NCBI GenBank assembly: GCA_018813765.1
Contig: JAHJBC010000003.1
Coordinates: 1-64,000 of the forward strand
Direction of reading: 5' to 3'
Length of the DNA: 64,000 nucleotides
From: Gammaproteobacteria bacterium
GTDB taxonomy: Bacteria; Pseudomonadota; Gammaproteobacteria; Burkholderiales; Gallionellaceae
Below, piece after piece: positions 17,763 to 27,608 of the stretch. A program made the translations under genes and the position numbers. The notes beneath the pieces were generated by a model, which had not been told where the DNA came from, searched no databases, and worked only from the letters and a program-made list of their open reading frames with translations. How positions within the stretch are numbered: the first letter of the stretch is position 1; the number at the start of each line of letters is the position of its first letter.

Positions 17763-19004
17763 ATGCCATATTTCGCGCGTTGTTCGGCCACGTTGATCGC
17801 CGCATCTTTACTGGCCATTCCTGCCCATGCCTCCGAGGATTGTACGAATTGGCAGACCGACACCCTGAGCGGAGACTGGTCCGGTCTGCGTAGCGAATGG
17901 TGCGACAAAGGCATCAGCATCGCACTCACCCACAAGAGCGACCTGCTGTCCAACCTGTCGGGCGGCATCGACAAAGGCTCCGTCTGGCTGATGAACAGCG
18001 AAGCCGCTATCGATGTCGATCTGGACAAGCTGGCCGGCTGGAGCGGCACCAGCGCCTTCGTACAATTCCACGCCCAGCACGGCGGCGATTCCATCAATAA
18101 ATACACCGGCAGCTACGCCGGCGTCAGCAACATCGAGACCGGCACCAGCACCAGCCAGTTCTACCAGGCCTGGCTGCAAAAAAATTCCGCCGACGATGCG
18201 CTCTCGCTGCTGGGCGGGCTATATGCCGTCGATTCCGAGTTCTACGTCACCGAGTCCTCGGGATTGTTCCTGCAACCGCCCTACGGCATGAGCACCGAAC
18301 TCGCCCAGACCGGCCGCAATGGTCCGCCCATCTTCCCCACGGGCGCATTGGGCATACGCCTGAGATACAGCATGGAGAATCTTTACCTGCAAGGCGCGCT
18401 GACCGACGGCGTGCCCGGCGATCCGGACAATGCGCACGGCACGCATATCCGGCTGGACAGCGGCGACGGCACCTTCGCCATCGCAGAGCTTGCCTACGTG
18501 CCGCAGGGCGAAGCCGGCACGATCAGCAAGACCGCCATCGGCCTGTGGCGCTACACCACCCGCGCCGACGACCTGAGCGAAACGGACGCGCAAGGTCAGC
18601 CGCTGCAGCGCGCCGACCTCGGTGCATATATCCTCGCCGAACGCACCCTGTTCGCCGAATCCGGCGAACAGGGACTTTCCGGCTTTGTCCGTTTCGGCGT
18701 AGCCAACAAGGATGCCTATCAATCCGACTGGTCGGGCAGCGCGGGACTGAACTATCCGGGCTTGTTCGAAGGGCGCAACGACGACAGCGCCGGGATCGCC
18801 ATCTCCACCAGCCATGCCAGCGCCAAGTACCGGCAACTGAACGCATCCGACAGCCACGAGACGGTGATCGAATTCACTTACCGCGCCCAGTTGCAGTCCT
18901 GGCTCGCCGTGCAGCCCGACCTGCAATATGTGATCAATCCAAATATGGACCCCGCGCTGGAAAATGCCTGGGTGGCGGGCATGCGAGTCGAAATGGTTTT
19001 CTAA
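17763..19004 (+). CDS. Outer-membrane porin, OprB-like carbohydrate-selective family
   Basis: The 413-residue protein has a Sec signal peptide (about 1-24, ending PAHASED). The mature N-terminus WQTDTLSGDWSGLRSEWCDKGI is typical of OprB porins (Pfam OprB). Alternating short beta-strand motifs follow, and it ends in VEMVF, a C-terminal aromatic as in outer-membrane barrels. A good ribosome binding site (AGAGGGAGAAC) supports the ATG at 17763. Members import sugars or other small solutes; specificity cannot be told. It stands between proA and the lipoyl-E3 gene without obvious pathway linkage. Confidence 0.86.
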   Translation: MPYFARCSATLIAASLLAIPAHASEDCTNWQTDTLSGDWSGLRSEWCDKGISIALTHKSDLLSNLSGGIDKGSVWLMNSEAAIDVDLDKLAGWSGTSAFVQFHAQHGGDSINKYTGSYAGVSNIETGTSTSQFYQAWLQKNSADDALSLLGGLYAVDSEFYVTESSGLFLQPPYGMSTELAQTGRNGPPIFPTGALGIRLRYSMENLYLQGALTDGVPGDPDNAHGTHIRLDSGDGTFAIAELAYVPQGEAGTISKTAIGLWRYTTRADDLSETDAQGQPLQRADLGAYILAERTLFAESGEQGLSGFVRFGVANKDAYQSDWSGSAGLNYPGLFEGRNDDSAGIAISTSHASAKYRQLNASDSHETVIEFTYRAQLQSWLAVQPDLQYVINPNMDPALENAWVAGMRVEMVF

Positions 19005-19173
19005 ACCGGCACCAATACCCCTACCGGGTTTGAATGTTCAACGCGTTCCGCCCTGCCTCATGTTTGACGTTGCCGCATTAGTGCGAGAACATCGGCAACC
19101 CTATCGAGTCAATGCAAAAGCCTTTGCGGCGCCTGTTCCCGTGCGACGGGAACAATACACAGCGGAGAATGAA

Positions 19174-20946
<1,773 letters not shown>

Positions 20947-20949
20947 ACC

Positions 20950-21078
20950 GTCATTCCGGCGCAGGCCGGAATCCAGATGATTTCAAATTTCTCGCGTAAG
21001 CGCGCCAGTTAGCATCATGGCTTTGTCTGCTACGCAGAGTATTAATTTTGACTGGATTCCGGCCTGCGCCGGAATGAC
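20950..21078. repeat. Paired ATTCCG-N8-CGGAAT palindromes (non-autonomous cassette)
   Basis: Palindromes at 20953-20972 and 21056-21075 are arranged as mirror images with inner ATCCAG/CTGGAT, as in the cassettes at 9283 and 15984. The interior of about 83 bases has a small hairpin (ctgctacgcag) and an AT-rich stretch but no gene. It fills the whole space between lpdA and the YqaA-like gene, whose start is only a few bases beyond the right palindrome. Confidence 0.85.
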
Positions 21079-21086
21079 GAACCCGG

Positions 21087-21500
21087 ATGGACGCTCTCAA
21101 CCAATACTTCACCACCGACCTCAGCCTGTGGGGGCTGTTCATGTCCAGCCTGCTCGGCGCGACGCTGTTGCCGGGCGGATCGGAGCTGGTGCTGGCCGGG
21201 GTGCTGAAACTGCACCCTGAATTGTTGTGGCCTGCTTTGCTGGTCGGCACGCTGGGTAACACGCTGGGCGGGATGATCACCTTCGGCATGGGATGGCTTC
21301 TGCCGATGACCCAGCAGCTCAAGCATGTGGATAAAGTAAGGCACTACGGCACTCCCGCCCTGCTGTTCGCCTGGCTGCCGTTCGTGGGTGACGGTCTGTG
21401 CCTTGCGGCAGGCTGGTTGCGCCTGAACCCATGGCTGGCCGCGCTTTTCATGCTGATCGGGAAGTTTTTGCGCTATATGGTGGTAGGGTTTTCCGTCTGA
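21087..21500 (+). CDS. YqaA-family inner-membrane protein
   Basis: The 137-residue protein has three or four membrane helices and the YqaA/DedA-like (VTT) signatures FMSSLLGATLLPGGSELVL, GTLGNTLGGMITFGMGW and AWLPFVGDGLCLAAGWLR. DedA-superfamily members are linked to lipid scrambling and membrane homeostasis; the role of the short YqaA type is not settled. The start lies 11 bases after a palindromic element and lacks a classical ribosome binding site, so expression signals may lie within that element. Confidence 0.86.
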   Translation: MDALNQYFTTDLSLWGLFMSSLLGATLLPGGSELVLAGVLKLHPELLWPALLVGTLGNTLGGMITFGMGWLLPMTQQLKHVDKVRHYGTPALLFAWLPFVGDGLCLAAGWLRLNPWLAALFMLIGKFLRYMVVGFSV

Positions 21501-21586
21501 TCCGGAATAGTTTCATCAACACAATGGTTTGCATGTAGCCCCGGGAATGGCATGATAGCTCCCGTGCAACCCGGTAAAGCAGCCCA

Positions 21587-22357
21587 ATGAGTCATTTCAA
21601 AGTCATGCAGTTCAATATGCAGTTCGGCCAGGTCTGGGACGAGACCAATCCCGAGAGTGCACCTATTGATATCGACCTGACCATCGCAGAGATAAAGAAT
21701 CAGGGCGCGGACATCGTGATGTTGCAGGAAGTGGAACATGCGCAGCCCGGCGGCTTGCAGATCGACCCGCCTCCCAATTACACGCGCCTGAAAGCGGCCC
21801 TCGCGGGGTACTACAGCTATTTCTCCTACCCGAAAGCCGACGAGCGCGAACTGCCGTTCGGCATCGGCCTGGCCATCTTTTCGCGCACGCCGCTGCACGA
21901 CACCTTCCACTACGACCTGCCCTCCCCGCCCATCGAATTCGAGTACGAGGGAGAAAAGAAGACGCCGACCGACCGCCTGCTCATCGGCGCGAAGACCACG
22001 GTCAACGGCCGCGACCTGCAACTATTCAATACGCACCTGCTCGCTTATTTCATGCTCAACTCGTCGAGCGAGCAGCATCCCGACCAGCGCAATCTCGTCA
22101 TCAAACAGTTGCGTCGCGCCACCGGCCCGGCGCTCATCGCTGGCGATTTCAACGTCAGCAACCGCGATTCGCTGGTGAGCCAGTTCGCCGATATCGGATT
22201 CCAGACCGTGCAGACGGAAGAGATCACCTGGCGTCACCGCCCCTATGTGCTCGACCATATCTTCTACAGCCCGCACCTGCGGCCGCTGCACTACAACGTG
22301 AAGCCGACCAAGGCGTCGGACCATCACATCCTGATCGCGGAATTCGATTTCGCCTGA
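21587..22357 (+). CDS. Endonuclease/exonuclease/phosphatase family protein
   Basis: The 256-residue protein has the EEP (DNase I-like) fold. VMQFNMQFG opens the fold, and DIVMLQEVE carries the metal-binding Glu. NTHLLAYFM, LIAGDFNVSN and DHIFYS follow, and KASDHHILIAEFDF has the catalytic Asp-His. There is no signal peptide, so a cytosolic phosphodiesterase is likely; the substrate (nucleic acid, lipid or sugar phosphate) cannot be deduced. It is convergent with the aminopeptidase gene across a strong hairpin. Confidence 0.88.
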   Translation: MSHFKVMQFNMQFGQVWDETNPESAPIDIDLTIAEIKNQGADIVMLQEVEHAQPGGLQIDPPPNYTRLKAALAGYYSYFSYPKADERELPFGIGLAIFSRTPLHDTFHYDLPSPPIEFEYEGEKKTPTDRLLIGAKTTVNGRDLQLFNTHLLAYFMLNSSSEQHPDQRNLVIKQLRRATGPALIAGDFNVSNRDSLVSQFADIGFQTVQTEEITWRHRPYVLDHIFYSPHLRPLHYNVKPTKASDHHILIAEFDFA

Positions 22358-22362
22358 TGGGC

Positions 22363-22418
22363 GCGCCGACGTCCCCGTCGGCAATCGAAGAAAAAATGCC
22401 GACGGGGACGTCGGCGCA
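22363..22418. repeat. Long perfect hairpin between convergent genes
   Basis: A 21-bp stem (left arm 22363-22383, right arm 22397-22418, core GCCGACGTCCCCGTCGGC) with a 13-base A-rich loop lies between two convergent stop codons at 22357 and 22427. It lacks a T-tract, so it looks more like a dispersed REP element than a classical terminator, although it could serve to end transcription from both sides. Confidence 0.8.
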
Positions 22419-22426
22419 CCCGGCAC

Positions 22427-23902
22427 TCACCCCTGCAGCATCTTCAATCCCCACGCCACCCCGAACCCGTTCACGTCATGCGCGACGATGCCCAGCCCAC
22501 CTTCGCAGCGGCTCGCCGAGAGATCGACGTGCAGCCAGGGAGTGTCGTGCTCGACAAAGCGTTTGAGGAAACGCGTGGCGAGGATGTGGTCGGCTTCGCC
22601 GTCGAGCGTGCATTGCTTGATGTCGGCCACTTTTGAATCCAGCGCCGGTTCGTAATCCTCGTCCTGCGGGAAGGCGCACAGGCGTTCACCGACCTGCTTG
22701 CCCACGCTCACCGCGCGTTGCGCCAGTTCGTCCGTGGTGCCGAACACGCCGCTGTAGCGCGCACCCAGCGCCATCGCCATGCTGCCGGTGAGCGTGGCGA
22801 AGTCGATCATCAGTTTGGGCTTGGCACGCGAGGCCAGCGTGAGCGTATCGGCCAGCACCATGCGCCCTTCGGCGTCGGTGTGCATCACTTCGATGTTGGT
22901 GCCGTTCAACGCCTTCACGATATCGTTCTGCTTGTAGGCTTTCGGGCTGATGTGGTTCTGCGCCAGCGCCAGCCAGCAGTCGATGTTCACAGGCAGTTTT
23001 TGCTGCGACGCCGCGAGCAGGATGCCGAGCGTGACCGCCGAGCCGTTCATGTCCTCGTGCATGTTGTGCATGTAGCGTGACGGCTTGAGGTTATGGCCGC
23101 CGGTATCGAAGCAGATGCCCTTGCCCACCAGCGCCACCGTCTGCTTCGCCTTCGGATGTTTGTAAGTGAGATGCACGATGGCCGCATCTTCGACCTCGCT
23201 GCCCTGCGCCACCGCCACGAACGCCCCCGCGCCCATCGCGCGCAGCTTCTTCATGTCGAACTCTTCGTACTTCCACTTGTTCGCCGTCGCCAGCTTCTTC
23301 ACGCGCTGACGATACAGGCCCGGTGTCAGCTCGTTCGGCGGCAATATGGTCAGCTCGCGGCACAGCAGATTACCTTCGGCCTGCGCACGTAATTCATCGA
23401 ATGCCTTTTTGTAGGAGCCAGCTTGCTGGCGAACACCCTTCGCGACCAAGGTCGCTCTTACAGGCAATCCGCACAGCTCAATCTTCTGCAACGCCTTCCG
23501 CTCATCCTTCTTCTTGTGCACCGGCATCAAGGCGCTGTTCACCCACGCCCCATACACCGCCAGCTCCGCCGCACGCTGCGCCATCGCCCCCGACACCGCG
23601 ATCCCCAGCACCTTGGGCTGCTCCTCCAGCAACAGTTGCAGCGCCTTGCGCACCACCACCTGCTGCGCAAAGGTGTCCTTCTTCTCATCGATCATCGCCC
23701 ACGCCACCAGCGTGCCGTTGGCGGCGTTTGCAGCAACCGGCGACTTCGCCAGTTCGTCCGCCTTCATGTCGCGGCGTTTGAGTACAGTCGCAAGCAGGTC
23801 GGCATGTGCAACATCCTTGGACAGGGTCTTAGCCTTGGGGAAGAGGATGAGTTGGTGGGGAGCGGCAAGCTTTGTAGAAAAGGTGAGTTGGGCGAGGTCC
23901 AT
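22427..23902 (-). CDS. Leucyl aminopeptidase family (M17) enzyme with in-frame repeat
   Basis: The 491-residue M17 metallopeptidase is a cytosolic enzyme that removes N-terminal residues. The catalytic domain shows VGKGICFDTGGHNLKP (metal Lys/Asp), NGSAVTLG, the signature HTDAEGRMVLADTL, and a C-terminal glycine-rich end. Residues about 147-165 (VRATLVAKGVRQQAGSY) are encoded by a 53-bp inverted repeat of the TGTAGGAGC type embedded in the N-terminal domain. The frame is not broken, so the enzyme may tolerate the insert as a surface loop. No partner gene is evident. Confidence 0.92.
   Translation of the reverse strand: MDLAQLTFSTKLAAPHQLILFPKAKTLSKDVAHADLLATVLKRRDMKADELAKSPVAANAANGTLVAWAMIDEKKDTFAQQVVVRKALQLLLEEQPKVLGIAVSGAMAQRAAELAVYGAWVNSALMPVHKKKDERKALQKIELCGLPVRATLVAKGVRQQAGSYKKAFDELRAQAEGNLLCRELTILPPNELTPGLYRQRVKKLATANKWKYEEFDMKKLRAMGAGAFVAVAQGSEVEDAAIVHLTYKHPKAKQTVALVGKGICFDTGGHNLKPSRYMHNMHEDMNGSAVTLGILLAASQQKLPVNIDCWLALAQNHISPKAYKQNDIVKALNGTNIEVMHTDAEGRMVLADTLTLASRAKPKLMIDFATLTGSMAMALGARYSGVFGTTDELAQRAVSVGKQVGERLCAFPQDEDYEPALDSKVADIKQCTLDGEADHILATRFLKRFVEHDTPWLHVDLSASRCEGGLGIVAHDVNGFGVAWGLKMLQG
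23410..23462. repeat. TGTAGGAGC-type REP inside M17 aminopeptidase gene
   Basis: This is a 53-bp imperfect inverted repeat. It begins TGTAGGAGCCAGCTTGCTGG and ends with AGGTCGCTCTTACA. It lies wholly within the aminopeptidase coding sequence. The same family and the same length (53 bp) occur in the U32 gene at 41613-41665. Confidence 0.85.
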
Positions 23903-23993
23903 GGTGTTCTCCGAAAGTCAGAGGCGAATTATACGGGCAGTACTAGGCACTCACCATCACGCCATCAGAGCACCCTTGTAAATAGACTGTATG

Positions 23994-24022
23994 TTGGATA
24001 GTCTGCTGCACGAATCAATAAT
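23994..24022 (+). promoter_or_regulatory. Candidate sigma70 promoter for the AT-rich gene
   Basis: TTGGAT at 23994-23999 and AATAAT at 24017-24022 are spaced by 17 bases, about 38 bases before the ATG at 24060. The match to consensus is moderate, in a locally AT-rich stretch where chance matches are likelier. Confidence 0.4.
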
Positions 24023-24059
24023 ATGAACGACTATTGAGCACCGATTGAGGGAGTTCCGC

Positions 24060-24980
24060 ATGATGCAAGACACAATAAATTCGATACGCGTAACGCTAAA
24101 TGAACGGATAGGAAATCCTTTCATATCAGCAACTATAATCGCCTGCGTCTTACTCAACTGGCAGTTATCTCTATTGCTTTTCTCAGATGTCCCATATGAC
24201 AGCAAGATCGAAAAAATTATCGGCCTCTACTCCGATTCTTCAACAAGGTATCAGAACTTCCTCGTCATCCCGCTTTGCTTCGGGGCATTTTGGACTTTTG
24301 TCTGGCCAGCCATCAGTTTGGCTATCAATGCTTATTGGTACTGGATGAAAGCAAACATTTCAAACGTAAAGCTCCGGGCTGAGCGCAAGAAGAAGCTCAG
24401 CGAAGCCGATGCTGCTGAGCTTTACTCAATGATTGATGCCCAAGAAAGCAGGTATCTTGAATTTCTAAAAGACCGTCAGAACAAGATTGAAAACCTTTCC
24501 AAGCAAATTTCAGAATTAATGAATGAGCAAATTGCCTTTCAAAATGAAATTGGGAAATATGAGTCAGAAAAAGCTGATTTGAAATCAGCGCTCTCAAGAT
24601 CACAAAGCGAATTATCAAACGTCAATGAAGCGCTGAGTCGTGCAAAGAATGAAAGTGATGTAAACCGCAGAGCATTTGATGATGCTTCAAGCCGCGCAAT
24701 AGAATTCGCTGAATATCTACCTGGTCTTAAGGCCATTACAAATGCAATAAATCAAGCTACTAATCACCAAGCTAGCGAAATTTGGATATTGGAAGAGTTC
24801 AATCGACAGGAGCCATCGTTCTCTAGAGGGGAACAGCAAAAAATGCTTGGTTTCTTTCTGGGGCTTGGACTGATAAAGAAAGAATCCAATGGAAATATTA
24901 CATTTGGAGAGCGATACCAATATGCTAAGGACAAAGTTCTGGGCAAGGACAGCAACTCTCCCGGAATAACTGTTCTCTAA
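24060..24980 (+). CDS. Membrane/coiled-coil protein of unknown function, AT-rich
   Basis: The 306-residue protein is unlike its surroundings: codon use is AT-rich while neighbours are GC-rich, suggesting recent transfer. Two membrane helices (about 22-41 and 66-91) are followed by a long coiled coil (about 103-205, Glu/Lys/Ser/Asn-rich) and a small C-terminal domain (about 225-295) that could be a winged helix (LGFFLGLGLIKKESNGNITF). The ATG at 24060 follows GGGAG with good spacing; an upstream TTG is less likely. I do not recognise a family. The layout of a membrane anchor, coiled-coil and small soluble domain is seen in sensor-effector or defence proteins, but nothing more specific can be supported. 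Confidence 0.75.
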   Translation: MMQDTINSIRVTLNERIGNPFISATIIACVLLNWQLSLLLFSDVPYDSKIEKIIGLYSDSSTRYQNFLVIPLCFGAFWTFVWPAISLAINAYWYWMKANISNVKLRAERKKKLSEADAAELYSMIDAQESRYLEFLKDRQNKIENLSKQISELMNEQIAFQNEIGKYESEKADLKSALSRSQSELSNVNEALSRAKNESDVNRRAFDDASSRAIEFAEYLPGLKAITNAINQATNHQASEIWILEEFNRQEPSFSRGEQQKMLGFFLGLGLIKKESNGNITFGERYQYAKDKVLGKDSNSPGITVL

Positions 24981-25069
24981 TAGTGCTGGCCGACAGATTA
25001 CCAGCTACCCTGTGCTAGCATTACACCCCTGAACGCGTCGCCAGACGCCGCAATACAACGAGTCATTCC

Positions 25070-25864
25070 ATGCGCCAATACCTAGACTTGATGCAACATG
25101 TGCTGGACCACGGCACGAGAAAATCCGACCGCACCGGCACCGGCACCTCCAGCGTGTTCGGCTACCAGATGCGTTTCGACCTTTCCAAAGGGTTCCCGCT
25201 GGTCACCACCAAGAAGTGCCACCTGAAATCCATCATCCATGAACTGCTGTGGTTCCTGCAGGGCAGCACCAACACCAAGTACCTCAAAGACAACGGCGTC
25301 AGCATCTGGGACGAGTGGGCGGACGAGAACGGCGAGCTCGGCCCGGTGTACGGCAAGCAGTGGCGCTCGTGGGAGACGGTCGACGGCCGCACCATCGACC
25401 AGATATGGGATGCAGTCGAGCAGATCAAGCACAACCCGGATTCGCGCCGCATCATCGTCTCGGCCTGGAACGTGGGCGAACTGAACAAAATGGCACTGGC
25501 GCCCTGCCACGCCTTCTTCCAGTTCTATGTGGCAGACGGGAAACTCTCCTGCCAGTTGTACCAGCGCAGCGCGGACATCTTCCTCGGCGTGCCGTTCAAC
25601 ATCGCTTCGTATGCCCTGCTCACCATGATGATGGCGCAGGTGTGCGGACTCAAGGCTGGCGACTTTGTGCATACCTTTGGTGATGCGCACCTCTATTCCA
25701 ACCATATGAAACAGGTGGCCGAACAACTTTCGCGCGAGCCGCGTGCGCTGCCGACGATGAAGATCAACCCGGACGTGAATGACATTTTCAAATTCAGGTA
25801 CGAGGATTTCACATTGGAGGGCTACGACCCTCACCCCGCAATAAAAGCTCCTGTCGCCGTATGA
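25070..25864 (+). CDS. thyA: Thymidylate synthase
   Basis: ThyA makes dTMP from dUMP using methylene-tetrahydrofolate. The 264-residue enzyme is complete: [15 protein letters not shown] at the N-terminus, [11 protein letters not shown], the catalytic Cys in [12 protein letters not shown], the dUMP-binding [20 protein letters not shown], and a C-terminal APVAV. The stop overlaps the start of folA by ATGA, coupling it to the enzyme that regenerates tetrahydrofolate. Confidence 0.98.
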   Translation: MRQYLDLMQHVLDHGTRKSDRTGTGTSSVFGYQMRFDLSKGFPLVTTKKCHLKSIIHELLWFLQGSTNTKYLKDNGVSIWDEWADENGELGPVYGKQWRSWETVDGRTIDQIWDAVEQIKHNPDSRRIIVSAWNVGELNKMALAPCHAFFQFYVADGKLSCQLYQRSADIFLGVPFNIASYALLTMMMAQVCGLKAGDFVHTFGDAHLYSNHMKQVAEQLSREPRALPTMKINPDVNDIFKFRYEDFTLEGYDPHPAIKAPVAV

Positions 25865-26349
25865 GCAAGTTATCCCTGATCGTGGCGATGGCCCGCAACC
25901 GCACCATCGGCGTGAACAACACCCTGCCCTGGCGCTGCCCGGAGGACCTCAAGCATTTCAAGGCGCTGACCATGGGGCATCACATGATCATGGGACGCAA
26001 GACGTACGATTCCATCGGCAAGCCGTTGCCGGGACGCACCACGGTGGTGGTGACACGCAACAACGATCTGGTTATCGAAGGTTGTGTCATCGCTCACTCG
26101 CTGAAAGAGGCCATCGCCGCCTGCGCGGGCGACGAGGAGATTTACATCGTCGGTGGGGCCGATCTGTACCGGCAGGCCATCCCGCTGGTGGACAGGATGT
26201 ACATCACCGAGATTCAGCAGGACGTGGCGGGCGATACGCATTTTCCCGCCTTCGACCACGCCGCCTGGCAGGAGGTCGCGCGCGAACGGCGCAACCAGAC
26301 CGAACCGCAGCCGCTGGAATACCATTTCGTCACTTACCAACGTCGCTAA
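25861..26349 (+). CDS. folA: Dihydrofolate reductase
   Basis: FolA reduces dihydrofolate, produced by ThyA, to tetrahydrofolate with NADPH. The 162-residue enzyme shows [43 protein letters not shown] and [15 protein letters not shown], all standard. The start overlaps the thyA stop (ATGA), so the two are translated together. Confidence 0.97.
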   Translation: MSKLSLIVAMARNRTIGVNNTLPWRCPEDLKHFKALTMGHHMIMGRKTYDSIGKPLPGRTTVVVTRNNDLVIEGCVIAHSLKEAIAACAGDEEIYIVGGADLYRQAIPLVDRMYITEIQQDVAGDTHFPAFDHAAWQEVARERRNQTEPQPLEYHFVTYQRR

Positions 26350-26358
26350 AACCCACGC

Positions 26359-27435
26359 ATGAAGTACCTCAAATCCGAATTCCCCATCGCCATCGCGCTG
26401 CTCGTCCTCGGCCTCGGCTTCGCACTCGAACACGGCGCCGTCGAGCACGGTGGCGGCGCGCTGTGGGGCCTGCTGCTGGTGATCCTGGCGGCCATCATCG
26501 GCGTCGCCTTCCGCATCGCGCACCATGCCGAAGTGCTGGCGGTGCGATTCGGCGAGCCCTACGGCACGCTGATCCTGACGCTCGCCGCCGTGTCGGTGGA
26601 GGTGGTGATCCTGGTGGTGCTGCTGATGGGAGAACCGAACCCGACGCTGGCGCGCGACACGGTGTTCGCGGCGGTGATGTTCGACATCAACGGCATCCTC
26701 GGCCTCGCCGCCATCGTCGGCGGGCTCAAGCACGGCCAGACCAAGTACAACATCTCGTCGGCCAACTCCTTCGTTGCCATGCTGCTGGTCGCCATCGGCA
26801 TCGGCATGTTCGTGCCGGATTTCGTACCGGACGACAAATGGCAGATCTACTCGGTGTTCTCCATCACCATCATGGCCGTCATGTACATGGCATTTTTGCG
26901 CCTTCAGACGGTGGAACACCGCACTTTCTTCGAATATTCCAGCGACACAGACGAGGAAGCGCACGACGAAGCGCACAGCCCGAACGCCCTGCACGTCGGC
27001 ATCATGGTCGGCGCCATCGTGCTGGTCGGCCTGCTCTCGGAAGTGATGTCGGTGCTGCTCGATGCGGGTCTTGCCGGCAGCAGCCTGCCCAAGGCAATCC
27101 CGGCGGTGCTGGTCGCGCTGATCTCGGCCAGCCCCGAGATATTGACCGCACTCAGAGCCGCCCAGCAGGACCGCATGCAGACCACCGTCAACATCGCGCT
27201 CGGCGCTTCGCTCGCCACCGTGCTGCTCACCCTGCCGGTGATCGAATTCATCGCGCTGGTGACGGGCGACCGCATCGTCATGGCGCTCACCCCGGTGCAG
27301 GGCGGCATGCTGCTGCTCACCTTCCTTACCGTGATGAACAACCTGCACGACGGCGAGACGAATGCCATCGAGGGCATCAGCCACTTTGCGCTGTTTGCGG
27401 CGTTTGTGGCGCTGGTGATGATGGGGTTGATTTAA
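26359..27435 (+). CDS. Calcium:proton antiporter (ChaA/CAX-like)
   Basis: The 358-residue protein has about eleven membrane segments and belongs to the Ca2+/cation antiporter superfamily. The alpha-repeat motifs GEPYGTLILTLAAVSVEV near residue 56 and LISASPEILTALRAA in the second half carry the conserved acidic residues. A short acidic cytoplasmic loop (SSDTDEEAHDEAHS) separates the halves, as in ChaA. It exports Ca2+ (or Na+/K+) against H+. It starts 9 bases after folA, so co-transcription is possible but functionally unrelated. Confidence 0.88.
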   Translation: MKYLKSEFPIAIALLVLGLGFALEHGAVEHGGGALWGLLLVILAAIIGVAFRIAHHAEVLAVRFGEPYGTLILTLAAVSVEVVILVVLLMGEPNPTLARDTVFAAVMFDINGILGLAAIVGGLKHGQTKYNISSANSFVAMLLVAIGIGMFVPDFVPDDKWQIYSVFSITIMAVMYMAFLRLQTVEHRTFFEYSSDTDEEAHDEAHSPNALHVGIMVGAIVLVGLLSEVMSVLLDAGLAGSSLPKAIPAVLVALISASPEILTALRAAQQDRMQTTVNIALGASLATVLLTLPVIEFIALVTGDRIVMALTPVQGGMLLLTFLTVMNNLHDGETNAIEGISHFALFAAFVALVMMGLI

Positions 27436-27492
27436 TCCGCACCATCAATCGACTGGAAAATCCTTTCACATCCCTTGACTGAGGCACACTCA

Positions 27493-27596
27493 GCTTCCCC
27501 CTTTGAAAAAGGGGGACGGGAGGGGGATTTAACGGACCGCATTAATTTCTCCTATTTTAAATCCCCCCATACCCCCCTTTTTCAAAGGGGGGCTGT
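27493..27596. repeat. G/C-run inverted-repeat element
   Basis: The left arm CCCCCTTTGAAAAAGGGGGA and following AGGGGGATTT, and the right arm AAATCCCCCC and following CTTTTTCAAAGGGGGG, form an inverted repeat of about 34 bp per arm around an AT-rich core. Each arm is itself a hairpin. It lies between the convergent Ca2+ antiporter and chrA genes and could act as a terminator on both strands. The middle shares aggggga-tttaacg-accgc with the element at 62157-62321. Confidence 0.88.
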
Positions 27597-27608
27597 TTTA
27601 GTTCCGCA

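Noticed and set aside
22363..22418. Classical intrinsic terminator
   Set aside because: The hairpin is long and perfect but lacks a T-tract on either side, so it is listed as a repeat with possible terminator activity.
25870..27384. 500-codon antisense frame across folA and the Ca2+ antiporter
   Set aside because: Both sense genes are full length with family motifs; the antisense product is low-complexity.
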